64,000 nt of DNA from JAPOUP01 sp965201085 (GCA_965201085.1 CBDAVS010000025.1:1-64000), one strand, 5' to 3'. Shown: positions 27,826 to 38,147, counted from the first letter of the stretch. Program-made: numbers and translations. The notes: generated by a model from the sequence alone, not told the origin.

Positions 27826-28137
27826 AAGGCCCGCGATGGCCCAGTGGATGCCCGCGGTTCCAGGACGCCGACATTCCCGATCAGGGGTTCGCGGCTCGGG
27901 AACCTGACCTTCGCTCCGGACGACCGCGGTTCCTCGATCCGGTGAACATGGCCCGCGCTTTCGACGCTCGCTTCCATCCAGACGTTCGGGGCTGGCCGGT
28001 CTCCGGGGATAGTTCCGTGAGTCGGGTCGCTCTCTTGATCAGGACCTGATTTCCCGCCGTTACGTCAAATACATTGCACGCGGAGATGTGGAGTATATAA
28101 AGCAGGTATCTGTCGGGCATATCAACGGGATTGAACA
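27826..28137. other. Intergenic stretch without a recognisable gene
   Basis: Just over 300 bp between the IS4 remnant and the small membrane protein gene. Open frames here are short and resemble nothing known. It probably carries the promoter of the gene at 28138. Confidence 0.4.
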
Positions 28138-28425
28138 ATGGTCGATGTTCCCTTCGACACGATGGCGGCTGTCCGTCGCCTGCGCGATACGGGTCTTGAC
28201 GAAAGGCAGGCCGAGGCGATCGCGGCTACGGTTCGGGACGGAATCAGCGGTGGCGTGGCGACCAGGGCTGACATCACGAAACTTGAAAACGAAATGCGGA
28301 TTGGCTTCACCAAGCTGGAATCCGATATCAGATGGATCAAACTCATCGGAGGGGTGATCGTGGCCGTTCTCGTGCTGCCCCTGTTCGCCGAGTTCATCCT
28401 TTCCGCGTGGCCTCCCCAACCGTGA
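28138..28425 (+). CDS. Small coiled-coil membrane protein (DUF1640/CCDC90-like)
   Basis: The 95-residue product begins MVDVPFDTMAAVRRLRDTG, followed by LDERQAEAIAATVRDG, TRADITKLENEMRIGFTKLE (coiled coil) and a single transmembrane helix GGVIVAVLVLPLFAEFIL at the C-terminus. This order (amphipathic N-terminus, coiled coil, one C-terminal anchor) is that of small DUF1640-type proteins common in alphaproteobacterial accessory DNA. It is monocistronic by appearance. The molecular function of this family is not established. Confidence 0.7.
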   Translation: MVDVPFDTMAAVRRLRDTGLDERQAEAIAATVRDGISGGVATRADITKLENEMRIGFTKLESDIRWIKLIGGVIVAVLVLPLFAEFILSAWPPQP

Positions 28426-28654
28426 CATCAAACCCTCCGGGGCCGTGAGGCGACGACGTTGTCCCATCCCGGATGATCGCATGGACCCCCTTCGCCTTGC
28501 GCTTTTCGTGGCACGGTCGGCCGTGGGTGACATTCCGGACGGGGGGCACGGATGCCTGTTCGACCGCACGGTGAAGCGACCGCCACACCGGGGATCGGGG
28601 CCGCGGTCCAGGCCGGTGATGAACCCGCCTGGGTTCCGGCGGACCGTTACGGGA

Positions 28655-29070
28655 TCACCGGGCGGACGGTTTGCAGGTGGCGCCACCCTCGTCGCGGGCA
28701 TAGAGATCGGCGCCGCCCATAGAAGGGTGGCCACCGTGCCTACCGTACCGGAGTAGGCGGCTTTGTGAAGGGGAGTCTCGCCGTCCAGGTCGCGGGCCCA
28801 GATATCGGCACCGGCCGTGACGGGGGCTTCCACCGTCCGGGCATTGCCATACAAGACAATGTAACGAAGGGGGGCGTCGCCTATGCCGCCGGCGGTCGGA
28901 TCCGCACCGGCCGCCGGACAGAGCGCAACAGCTACCCGGTCGGCGCCTCTGTAGAACTCCTCGCCGCTCCGGTCTCCGCGACTTTCCTGTGCGATGCCCG
29001 GAGCAGGCGTAACCATCAGAACGGTCGGAAAGGTCAGGCACCGAAGTCCACGTCTCACATATGAAGGCAT
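28655..29070 (-). pseudogene. Secreted ankyrin-repeat protein, decayed
   Basis: From ATG 29070 a signal-peptide-like start (MPSYVRRGLRCLTFPTVLMV, then TPAPGIAQ) leads to ankyrin repeats: GDAPLRYIVLYGNARTVEA, AGADIWARDLDGETPLHKAA and GTVGTVATLL. The frame is lost near 28725; the continuation GADLYARDEGGAT lies in another frame and ends CKPSAR plus stop. About two and a half repeats remain. An open frame through the lesion to 28060 is a chance extension. Ankyrin proteins often mediate protein binding, but no role can be assigned here. Confidence 0.65.
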
Positions 29071-29139
29071 CCCGTCTTCCTGCCTGAATGCATCAATTCC
29101 AACGCCTCGGGCCTGGATCACCCTCGCATCCGCCCTGCA

Positions 29140-32100
29140 TCATTGGATGTCCAGCTTCGGAAGCCCCCTGATGATCCGCATCGTCTCAAGGCTGACGGTG
29201 ATCACGCGCCGGAACAGATCCAACGGGTATTTCGGGTCGCCGACCGTCTCGTTGGCGTAGTCGTTGGCGTCGTTGACGATACCGCTGTCCCTGTCGGTTC
29301 TGACGGTCTGTCGCTCCATCACCCATTCGAGCGCGGGCCTGCCGTTGACCACGTAATCGTAGGCTTCGGGCGGGATGCCGGTCATGGTGATGTTTTCGTT
29401 GTAGATGACGGTGGTCCGGTCCTTCCCTTTGCCGCCGCCGCCGAATTTCATCTTCGTCACGCGGTAGAACCGGCCGGGGCTGACATTGGCTTCGTCGATC
29501 AGGCGGTGGTCGCCCTCCCTGAAGTCCACCCTGTAGGGGACGACAGTCTCGAAACCGACGTGAAGCTCTCCGAGCCTGCGTCCCGCGTCGCGGAAGGCCG
29601 TGAAGTCATCGAAGCGATTTACCGCCGGAATGCGGGGGAGCCGCTTGGCGAGGTTGTTTCTGAACCGTTCGCGGTAATCGGGTGAATGCAGCAGGGCCGT
29701 AGATGTAGTGGAACAGGTCCAGCCTGCCTATCTCCTGCCCCGGATAGGCGGATCTGAAATGCGCCAGGCCTCCGTCGGTGATGGCGTCGCGGCGGATGTA
29801 ACCGCGTGGCGCTGCGCTTCTGTCCGCGAACAGTCCTTCGCCGGGTTTCGCCTCTTCGTAAAGATAGAGAGGGAAGCATTGCGCACCCGCTTCCATCAGG
29901 TTTAGGTCAGGCAGCGTATTGCTCATCAATAAAGAAAACCCATTGCGAGAGCCTTTTGCCGTCATCGTAATTACAAGGTTCTGCGCTTCCGGTCGTGGAA
30001 AAAGCTGCGGCATCTGGTAGACCATTTCGTTGGTTCTGCGATCGAAGTACAGCCACTGCTTCTGGAACGGACGATACAGACCGACAACCGCTTTCTCCTC
30101 CTTGAAATCAATGGACCTTCCCCTTCGCAGATCTGACCTGAGTGCCCGCGTCCAGCTGATCTTCCTTGGATCGTTGTTGACGAATCCGTTTATATCATCG
30201 GGACGTTCCGCAGCTTGATACCGTTTCATCTCCGTATTGAAGAAGTCGATCATGCGGCCCATGTTCGTGGACATCTTCCCGAGACTGGCGTTGTAGGCCC
30301 AGGCGTCTCGTTGTGTCTTCAGGCCATTGGAGTAGTTCGTGAACAGGACCGGCTCGGTGTTCGCCCTTTCCTTGCTGCCGATCTGGATGAACCTGTCGAA
30401 GCCCGGGTCCACCTGGTCCAGCCAGTCATGGTTTTCGTCCGGTGTGATGCGGGTCCAGCCTTCCGCCGAGGTTATGCCCGCGATGGAGCCGAAATCACGG
30501 ATGATACCGAGCTTCTCTTCCGTGGAGAGGTCCCGTCCGATGTCGTGGAACATAAGGCGACCATGTTTCGTGGCTTTGGGATCCTTCACCAGCACTGCGA
30601 TGGAAACGCCGGTCATGCTGCCCGAACCGAACACGTTCTGTCCTTCGCCGGCGGCGCCTTTGGAAAGCATGTTCTTCCGGATGTCCCCGCGCAGGTGGAA
30701 CACGTAGAGATCGCTGAATTCGTCCGTCAGACACTTCCGCATCCCGTCGGCGAAGCCGCGCTCTATCCATCCGCTGCCGGAAACGAAAGCCATCACGCCG
30801 GCGTCACCGATGCGGTCCGAGGCCCAGCGGATGGCGCGGATATAGCTGTCATAAAGTGAATTGCTGTTCTGGGCCGTGGAATGGGCCGCGTAACTGTCGC
30901 GAATGGCCGCGTCCAGTTGCGGATAAGCGACGTTCGCCGCATCGTCGTTCGCGCTCTTCTGCTTCGCTGAATAGGGCGGATTGCCGATGATGACGCGGAT
31001 ATCCAGCCCCTTCTGCCGCGTCCGCCGCTCGGAATTGTCCGGCATCAGGTCGGCCACCATGTCCCTTTCCTGCTCGTACATCTGGAACGTGTCGGTCAGC
31101 AGGATGCCCTGGAACGGCTCGTAATCCTTCTCCTCCGTCCTTCCCGTCAGTCCGTGGAAGGCGTTCTCGATGTTCACGGCGGCGATGTAGTATGCCAGCA
31201 GCACGATCTCGTTGGCATGGATCCCGTGCCGGTATTTGTGATCCATCTCCTCCGGCGCGATCAGACCCGACTGGAGCAGCCGCGTGACGAACGTCCCCGT
31301 TCCGGTGAACGGATCGAGGATATGGACGCCCTGCGATCCCAGCGTCTTGCCGAAATGCTCCCCCAGCGCATCGTTGACCGAATGGATGATGAAATCCACC
31401 ACCTCCACGGGCGTGTAGACGATCCCCATCCTGGCGACCAGCTTCGGGAAGGCCCCGCGGAAGAACCTGTCGTAGAGTTCGGTGACCAGCTTCTGACGGC
31501 CCTTCGCAGTGACGGTGCCCTCCGCCCTGCGTCTGACGCTCTCGTAGAACCTCTCCAGGCTTTCGCTCTCCTTCGCCAGGTTATGTTCGTCAAGCCGCGC
31601 CAGCACCTTCTCCATCGCCTGCGAGACCGGGTTCCTGGCGGTGAACCCGCCGCTCCCGAATACCGCGTCGAAGACCGGCCGGGTGACGATGTGCTGCGCC
31701 AGCATCTCGATGGCCTCGGACTCGGAGATCGCCGGGTTCAGGTCGTCGTGAAGCTCGGTGAGAAAGGCGAGGAACGCCTCGCGCTCCGGTCCCTCGCCGG
31801 CGACGATGGCCGCGATGCGGGTGATGTGGGTCTGCGCGATCCTGGCGATATCCTTCGCCCATGTGTCCCAGTAGTCGCGGGTGCCGCACCTGTCGACGAT
31901 CCTGGCCATGATCGCCTTGGTGAATTCATCGAATACAAGCTCGGACTGTACCGGACCGGGGTCCGGTTCAACTGTGCCCGGTCCATCCCCATCCGGGTCT
32001 CCAGTGCCGTCGGTGCCCTGACCGATACCGGATCCGCCTTTGCCCCCGGGTTCCGTCAATGCGATGTCGTCCACGACGGCGGTCAGGCGGTTCAGTTCGG

Positions 32101-34104
32101 TCTCCGAGGAGATGCGGACCACCTGCACCCTGTCGCTGATATCCTCTCCAAGGCTCGCCTGGTTGATCCGTGCGTCGAGACGCTCGTCGTGGGCGCGCAG
32201 GGCGTTGAGGATCTGCCACACGATCCTGTAGCGCTCGTTGTCGTTCAGCGCGGTTTCGGGACTGGTGTCGGGTGGGATGGTGACCGGAAGGATCACATAG
32301 CCCAGCCTCTTGCCCGGCGCCGTCCGCATCACCCGTCCCACTGACTGCACCACGTCGATCTGGCTTCTGCGCGGATGCATGAACATGATGGCGTCGAGGG
32401 CGGGTACGTCCACCCCCTCCGACAGCACCCTTGCGTTGGACAGGATGCGGCAGACCCCGTCGCCCGCGTCGGCCTTGAGCCAGTCCAGCAGTTCCTCGCG
32501 TTCGCCGGCGTTGAAGCCGCCGTCGATGTGGCGGATCTCCGTTGCGAGACGGACATCCCCGCCGTCCCCGGCCTCGTCCTCACCGGTCACGGCGTTCAGG
32601 TATTCCTCCACCACGGCGGAGAACTCGGCCGTGACGGTTTTCGATCTGTCGATGGTCCGGCAGAAGGCCAGCGCCCGCCGCATCGGTCCCGACGGATCGG
32701 TTTCCGGATCGAACGACGGGTCGCCTTTGGTCAGGGCCCTGTAGCAGCCGATGATCCTGGTGGCGTCGTCCAGCCTCAGTTCGGGGCCGTCCCGGAGACG
32801 GTTCTGGACCCCGGCGGAGACCATTCCTTCATCGACCGCCAGCACGACCACCCTGTAGTCACTCAGCAGGCCGTTCTCCACGGCCCAGCCGAAGCCCCGG
32901 TGGAAAAGGGTCTCGCCGAACATGGAAACGTCGTCCATCGAGGCGAGCCGCGCGTCATGGTCGTCCGCCTTCCGCTTGGCCGCGTCCCCGAAGATGCGCG
33001 GTGTCGCGGTCATGTAGAGCCGCTTGCCCGCCGCCACATGCTCGTCGCTGTGGATGCGCACGAAGGCGCTGTCATCGGCGTCCCTCAGCGTCACGCCGGT
33101 GGTCCGGTGCGCCTCGTCGCAGATGGCCAGGTCGAACGCTGGCATGGCGTGGTCCCCCTGCGCCCGCGAGAGCACGTCGATGGAATGGTAGGTGGAGAAC
33201 ACGACGGTCATCCGGCCGGGATCCGCTCCGGCGATCTGTTCCGCGAGCTTTCCGGCGTCCGTGGTCGCGGGAAACGCCAGGTCGTGGACGTTGAGGTCGA
33301 GGCCGTCGGGATCGGCTTTCCTCGTTCCGACCTTCCTGTCGGAGCAGGCGGAGAAGGCGGTGAAATCCTCCCGGCAGTCGTTTTTCCATTCCCGCACGGT
33401 CTGCTGCATGAGCGCCAGCGACGGCACCATGTAGAGTACGCGCTTTCCCGCCCCGGCCATGTCCTCTGCGATCCGCAGGGCGGTGAAGGTCTTTCCGGTG
33501 CCGCAGGCCATCACCATCCTGCCGCGGTCGGCCCCGGCCAGACCGTCCCCCACGGCTTTCAGCGCGTCGATCTGGTGGGGGCGCGGCTCCTTCTTGGGGG
33601 CCAGGCTGACCTTGCCGGTGCGGAGAAACCGCGACCAGTCGATCCGGCTGTTCCCGATGTCGGCCAGCCCGATCCGGTTCCAGGTTTTCGGCTTCAGGGC
33701 GTCCAGGGTTTTCCGGGCGGTGGCGTTGATGCCCTTCGCGGTCGTGTCCACGATGGCCAGGTGACGGAAACACCGATGTCCTGACGCCGCGATGAAGCTG
33801 TTCAGGTCGGCCTTCGAGATTCCGTGATCCGCGCGGCGTGGAACTTGCACTGGACGGCGGCGTAGCCGCTGCCGTCGGCCAGCGTCGCCACCAGGTCGAT
33901 CCCCGTGTCCTGCCGGTTCCACTGTCCGGGATCGGGCCGGCGGTCCACCCATTCGGTCCAGGGCAGGACTTCGGTGTAGTGCTGTTTCTGGATGCCGTCG
34001 TTCCTGAGGAACACGCGGACCAGGCGCTCGAAATAGGCGCCCTTCTCGGCCTGGCTTTTCGCTGTGCTTCGGTAGGCGTTCAGCAGGTCGTGGAGCTGTG
34101 TCAT
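29140..34104 (-). pseudogene. Type ISP restriction-modification enzyme, two frameshifts
   Basis: Reconstructed length is about 1650 residues. Domains in order: N-terminal PD-(D/E)xK nuclease (TGIDLVATLADGS, AVQCKF), superfamily 2 helicase (ACGTGKTFTALRIAEDM, CDEAHRTTG, YMTATPRIFG), N6-adenine methyltransferase (YTPVEVVDFIIHS, DPFTGTGTFVTRLL, GNPPYSAKQKS) and a target recognition region ending RIIRGLPKLDIQ. This is the architecture of LlaGI-like type ISP enzymes, which translocate, cut and methylate as one chain. A GC dinucleotide duplication near 33830 and an extra C near 29695 break the frame, so the central 1549-codon open frame starts and ends out of phase with the gene. Its start overlaps the preceding gene (ATGA). 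Confidence 0.88.
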
Positions 34105-34643
34105 CGAGTGCCCTTCGATATGTGTTTCGCCACGTGAAGGGCGGTTGGAGTCTGGGAGGCGCCGGTGGCGCGGAGATCCCGCCGGTGCCGTCCCAGGCGC
34201 CTGATCGGCGGGTCGACCTCGTCAAGGCGCCGTTCGGCGTTGGCGGACCATTCACGCCCGGAGGTCTCGATCAGGATGCGGGCGCCGAATTCAGGCCGGT
34301 TCGATTTCGCCACGAAGCTGTCGATCTCGTGCTGCGCTATCATGCCGCCCCTACGGCGGAACCTGCACTGGATGGCGGGGAGGCGACCGCTACCGTCATT
34401 CAGGTCGGCGACCGGATCGATGCCGGTGTCGTTCTCCTTCAGGCCCCGCTCCCGCGCCCATGTGGCGTAGGGGCGGGGGTTCGATATCTGGTTCGTCTCG
34501 ACCGGATCGTTCGAGAGGTGGACCACGCAGAGCCGCTCGAAGGCGTCGCCCACCTCCCGGCTCCGGTCGCCGGAAACCCCGGCCCATTCATCCAGCTTCG
34601 CTTTCAGCGCCTCCGCGCCGGGTTTCGCCTGTGAGGATTCCAT
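34101..34643 (-). CDS. Stand-alone type ISP nuclease-domain paralogue, catalytic Lys replaced
   Basis: From ATG 34643 (MESSQAKPGAEALKAKLDEW) the 180-residue product corresponds only to the N-terminal nuclease domain of type ISP enzymes: GDAFERLCVVHLSNDP, YATWARERGLKENDTGID, LNDGSGRLPAIQCRF and RILIETSGREWSANAERRL. The active-site pattern D...QxK reads GID...IQCRF, so the catalytic Lys is Arg. It ends in an ATGA overlap with the full-length type ISP gene. It may be an inactive regulatory partner or an early decay product. The frame is open up to 34835, but residues before Met 65 are not conserved-looking. An identical copy lies at 43981-44523. Confidence 0.65.
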   Translation of the reverse strand: MESSQAKPGAEALKAKLDEWAGVSGDRSREVGDAFERLCVVHLSNDPVETNQISNPRPYATWARERGLKENDTGIDPVADLNDGSGRLPAIQCRFRRRGGMIAQHEIDSFVAKSNRPEFGARILIETSGREWSANAERRLDEVDPPIRRLGRHRRDLRATGASQTPTALHVAKHISKGTR

Positions 34644-34903
34644 GCCGCGCTTCCCGATATCCGTTCCGCCGGACGACTGAGTAACGTCTGCCGGCGCATC
34701 CCGCAATGATCGGGTGCCGCCGGCGCGGGCGGTATTCGCGGGGCACAGGCGGTCCGCGGTATACGCTCCCGCCGCGCCCGTCGACCATGACACACGCTGA
34801 CTGCGCCGAGCCGGCGGGACGGCCTCTCGGTTCACCGTATGTTCCGGCCTACCGCGCCCTTGCCCACACCTCGGCCCCGGTCACATCCGCTGGCGGCGAC
34901 ACG

Positions 34904-34932
34904 TTGCGCGGCGGCGGGCTTTCCGCTATGGA
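34904..34932 (+). promoter_or_regulatory. Candidate promoter of AAA ATPase gene 1
   Basis: TTGCGC and TATGGA are separated by exactly 17 bases and lie 34 bp before the ATG at 34967. The same two boxes and the GC-rich spacer recur before the second ATPase gene (36507-36535), while sequence further upstream is unrelated. Conservation with a 17-base spacer supports a sigma-70-type promoter; the boxes match the consensus only partly. Confidence 0.5.
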
Positions 34933-34966
34933 TACCTACAACCCGCTGACGCCAGGGAGGTGATCG

Positions 34967-36250
34967 ATGGATCCGGATCTCGATGGTCTGAGAAGGTTCG
35001 CCGGAGGCGGGGACCGGGACAGAACCCCGTTCTTCACCGGCCGTTCGGCGCAGATCGACGCGATGGAGGAGACCTGTGAACGGGCGCTGGAGGGCTTCTC
35101 CGAAGGCCAGCCCGAAACGGGCGCCACCCATCTCATCCAGGGAGCGCCCGGGGCCGGCAAGACGGCGCTCCTGCACGAGCTGTCCAGGCGCTGGACCGAG
35201 CGCGGCGCAGGGGCGCCTCTCCCCCTCTTCATGGAATTCGACACCCTTTACAGAAAGGAATCGCTCGTGCTGGAGATCGCCGAGGCGGTGGACCCGAAGG
35301 CCGCGGAACGGCTGCGGAGCACGACGGTGACGCATATACGCGGCGGCGTGAGCCACTTCGTGGACGCCGGAATGTCGCGGGAGACCTCGACCGCGCCGGA
35401 AGCGGCGGCCCTGAAGTTCCTGAAGAGGGCCGTTCCGGCCGATGGGTGGACACAGACCGTGTGCCTCATCGTGGACGAGATCCAGACGGTGGACAGGGGC
35501 AGGGCGAAGGCCGCACTCGTCGCCCTGCACCAGAACGTCGCTGACCTTCCGCTGGTGCAGGTCTACGCCGGCCTCGGCGACTCCCATGACGTCCTGAGGG
35601 AGGAGGGCCTGACGCGGCTGAACCCCGGGATGGTCCACGACATCGGCGCCCTTCCCGGGCGGGAGGCCGAGGAGGCGGTCGAAAGCATGCTGGACGGGTT
35701 CCGGGTTTCCCGCAGGGATGACGGGGTAGGGTGGCCGGAATATCTCGCCGGACTTTCCGAGGGCTGGCCGCAGCACCTGAACAGCGGCATGCGGGCGCTT
35801 GCGGCGGAGCTGCGGGAGACGGGCGGGAGGCTCGCGGACGTCAATGTGGCCTGCGTATGGGACCGCCAGCGTGCATTACGGGAGGACACCTACGGGTGGC
35901 GCCTGACGGACGGGATGCGCGATGCCAGATGTCTCGTCGCCGAGGTGATGCGGGCGGTGCCGGAGGCAGGCCTGGAAGGGTTCGAGGTCAAGGACAGGAT
36001 CAGGAACCTCGCCCGTCCGCTGGACGATCCGGACGGAGGCGGATGGCGCCTGCCCAAAGGCAGGGACGAGGAGTGGTTCCTGCGGCACCTGGTGCACCAG
36101 GGGGCGCTTCAGCGAAAAGGCCCCACACACTACCACTGCCCGATTCCCACCTTCCGGGAATACCTGATGAGGCTGGGCGGACTTCAGCCCGATCGGGAGG
36201 ACCGATCCGAACCGGCGCGCGGCGTGTCCATCGGCATCGAACCGATGTGA
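34967..36250 (+). CDS. AAA ATPase 1 (ORC/STAND-like), tandem paralogue
   Basis: The 427-residue protein follows GGGAGG at ideal spacing. It has Walker A GAPGAGKT (59-66), Walker B CLIVDEIQ (166-173), a sensor-1-like VYAGLGDS near 200 and a C-terminal winged-helix-like region (FLRHLVHQGAL, HYHCPIPTFREYLM). This fits Orc1/Cdc6- or STAND-type P-loop ATPases. It is divergent from the type ISP pair and followed by a near-duplicate at 36570. The two proteins are almost identical except in patches at residues 88-106, 145-158 and 330-370. The role is unknown; linkage suggests a defence function. Confidence 0.7.
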   Translation: MDPDLDGLRRFAGGGDRDRTPFFTGRSAQIDAMEETCERALEGFSEGQPETGATHLIQGAPGAGKTALLHELSRRWTERGAGAPLPLFMEFDTLYRKESLVLEIAEAVDPKAAERLRSTTVTHIRGGVSHFVDAGMSRETSTAPEAAALKFLKRAVPADGWTQTVCLIVDEIQTVDRGRAKAALVALHQNVADLPLVQVYAGLGDSHDVLREEGLTRLNPGMVHDIGALPGREAEEAVESMLDGFRVSRRDDGVGWPEYLAGLSEGWPQHLNSGMRALAAELRETGGRLADVNVACVWDRQRALREDTYGWRLTDGMRDARCLVAEVMRAVPEAGLEGFEVKDRIRNLARPLDDPDGGGWRLPKGRDEEWFLRHLVHQGALQRKGPTHYHCPIPTFREYLMRLGGLQPDREDRSEPARGVSIGIEPM

Positions 36251-36506
36251 CGGTCTACCGGCGGACCCCGCGACATCGCCGCTGAGCCTCCGCCCCATTC
36301 CTTCCGACCCGGCGGTTCGGTCGCGGGAACGGCGCATGATGTCCCTGACGGGGAGGCGGTCGCCGAACGGAAACGATGGCGGTGCCAGGCCGGGTGTTTT
36401 CCTGCGTGCGGTCACCGATGATCCCGGTTCGACCCGTGGGAGCGCCTCATCCCGGCAGGTGGCACGGGAAGCTCTCATTGAATGCGGCGAACCGCTGTCT
36501 CCGAAG

Positions 36507-36535
36507 TTGCGCGGCGGTGGGCTTTCCGCTATGGA
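36507..36535 (+). promoter_or_regulatory. Candidate promoter of AAA ATPase gene 2
   Basis: TTGCGC, 17 bases, TATGGA, placed as in front of the first ATPase gene. The surrounding block from here to the ATG at 36570 is a near repeat of 34904-34966, so each gene carries its own promoter and ribosome binding site. Confidence 0.5.
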
Positions 36536-36569
36536 TGCATGTATCCCGCTGACGCCAGGGAGGTGATCG

Positions 36570-37853
36570 ATGGATCCGGATCTCGATGGTCTGAGAAGGT
36601 TCGCCGGAGGCGGGGACCGGGACAGAACCCCGTTCTTCACCGGCCGTTCGGCGCAGATCGACGCGATGGAGGAGACCTGCGAACGGGCGCTGGAGGGCTT
36701 CTCCAAAGGCCAGCCCGAAACGGGCGCCACCCATCTCATCCAGGGTGCGCCCGGGGCCGGCAAGACGGCGCTCCTGTATGAGCTGTCCAGGCGCTGGACC
36801 GAGCGCGGCGCAGGGGCGCCTCTCCCCCTCATGATCAACTGCCGCGCCCTCTATGGAATCGAGACGCTCGCGGCGAAGATCGCCGAGGCGGTGGACCCGA
36901 AGGCCGCGGAACGGCTGCGGAGCACGGAGGTGACGTATATACGCGGGGGGGTGAGTTACCTCCTGGACGCCGGAATGTCGCGGGAGACCTCGACCGCGCC
37001 GGAGGGGCCGGACCTGGACGCACTGAAGAGGAACATTGCCGCGGATGGGTGGACACAGACCGTGTGCCTCATCGTGGACGAGATCCAGACGGTGGAGAAG
37101 GGCAGGGCGAGGGACGCACTCGTCGCCCTGCACCAGAACCTCTCGGGGCTTCCGCTGGTGCAGGTCTACGCCGGCCTCGGTGATTCCCATGACGTCTTGA
37201 GGGAGGAGGGCCTGACGCGGCTGAACCCCGGGATGGTCCACGACATCGGCGCCCTTCCCGGGCGGGAGGCCGAGGAGGCGGTCGAAAGCATGCTGGACGG
37301 GTTCCGGGTTTCCCGCAGGGATGACGGCGTCGGCTGGCCGGAATATCTCGCCGGACTTTCCGAGGGCTGGCCGCAGCACCTGAACAGCGGCATGCGGGCG
37401 CTTGCGGCGGAGCTGCGGGAGACGGGCGGGAGGCTCGGGGACGTCAATGTGGCCTGCGTATGGGACCGCCAGCGTGCATTACGGGAGGAAACCTACGGGT
37501 GGCGCCTGACGGACGGGATGCGCGATGCCAGATGTCTCGTCGCCGAGGTGATGCTAGCCGTACCGGACGAAGGTCTGGCGGGGTCCACGATCAAGAAACG
37601 CGTCAGGAGCCTCGCCCGTCCGCTGGATGACCCGGAATGCGACGGCTGGCAGCTGCCCAGGGATAGGGACGATGGGTGGTTCCTGAGGCACCTGGTGCAC
37701 CAGGGGGCGCTTCAGCGAAAAGGCCCCACACACTACCACTGCCCGATTCCCACCTTCAGGGAATACCTGATGAGGCTAGGCGGACTTCAGCCTGATCGGG
37801 AGGACCGAGCCGAACCGGCGCGCGGCGTGTCCATCGGCATCGAACCGATGTGA
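36570..37853 (+). CDS. AAA ATPase 2, tandem paralogue of the preceding gene
   Basis: It has the same 427-residue length, Walker A GAPGAGKT at 59-66 and Walker B CLIVDEIQ at 166-173. Against ATPase 1 the differences cluster: LMINCRALYGIETLAAKI at 88-105 replaces LFMEFDTLYRKESLVLEI, GPDLDALKRNIAADG replaces AAALKFLKRAVPADG, and DEGLAGSTIKKRVRSL replaces EAGLEGFEVKDRIRNL. The flanking blocks are identical, even at the DNA level, which suggests gene conversion around diversifying segments. The 319 bp between the genes hold only the repeated promoter leader and unassigned sequence. The function is unknown. Confidence 0.7.
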   Translation: MDPDLDGLRRFAGGGDRDRTPFFTGRSAQIDAMEETCERALEGFSKGQPETGATHLIQGAPGAGKTALLYELSRRWTERGAGAPLPLMINCRALYGIETLAAKIAEAVDPKAAERLRSTEVTYIRGGVSYLLDAGMSRETSTAPEGPDLDALKRNIAADGWTQTVCLIVDEIQTVEKGRARDALVALHQNLSGLPLVQVYAGLGDSHDVLREEGLTRLNPGMVHDIGALPGREAEEAVESMLDGFRVSRRDDGVGWPEYLAGLSEGWPQHLNSGMRALAAELRETGGRLGDVNVACVWDRQRALREETYGWRLTDGMRDARCLVAEVMLAVPDEGLAGSTIKKRVRSLARPLDDPECDGWQLPRDRDDGWFLRHLVHQGALQRKGPTHYHCPIPTFREYLMRLGGLQPDREDRAEPARGVSIGIEPM

Positions 37854-38147
37854 CGGTCTACCGGCGGTCCCGGTGATTTCCGCGAAAGAACCGCGTCAGG
37901 TTCGTGGAGGAAGGGCATTGGCTCTCCTGTAAAGCGGGGGATGGAAGGGGTGCCGCGACCCCCGAAAATCCCTTACCCGACGCGGGGAAAGATCTTGACC
38001 GGGAAGCCCGCTGAACAACAGGGCACGCCTGTTTCGGGCCGTACGCTTCCGTCCGGACGGATATTCAGGCCAGCGCCACGTCCCGAAACGCGGGGCGACG
38101 GTCCCGGCGATCCAGTCCGGATGCAGGCAGTGCATGGCACCGTAACC
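37854..38147. other. Intergenic stretch, nothing recognised
   Basis: About 294 bp after the second ATPase gene. A 79-codon frame on the minus strand lacks family features. No clear terminator was seen. Confidence 0.4.

Larger units (their letters stand above)
33104..34991. repeat. 1888-bp direct duplication, copy 1
   Basis: This interval is repeated at 42984-44871 in the same orientation, offset 9880 bp, with no difference seen by eye. It covers the N-terminal part of the type ISP gene, the stand-alone nuclease-like gene, the divergent promoter region and the first 25 bp of the AAA ATPase 1 gene. Confidence 0.9.

Noticed and set aside
28060..28654. C-terminal half of the 353-codon ankyrin open frame
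   Set aside because: It runs antisense through the small membrane protein gene at 28138-28425 after the frame is lost near 28725.
31154..33784. Long plus-strand open frames (396 and 469 codons) opposite the type ISP gene
   Set aside because: They are antisense shadows in GC-rich coding sequence; the minus strand has clear helicase and methyltransferase motifs, the plus frames have none.
33840..34255. N-terminal 140 codons of the 1549-codon open frame ending at 34255
   Set aside because: They are out of frame with the real type ISP N-terminus (nuclease motifs lie in the 34104 frame) and overlap the neighbouring gene.
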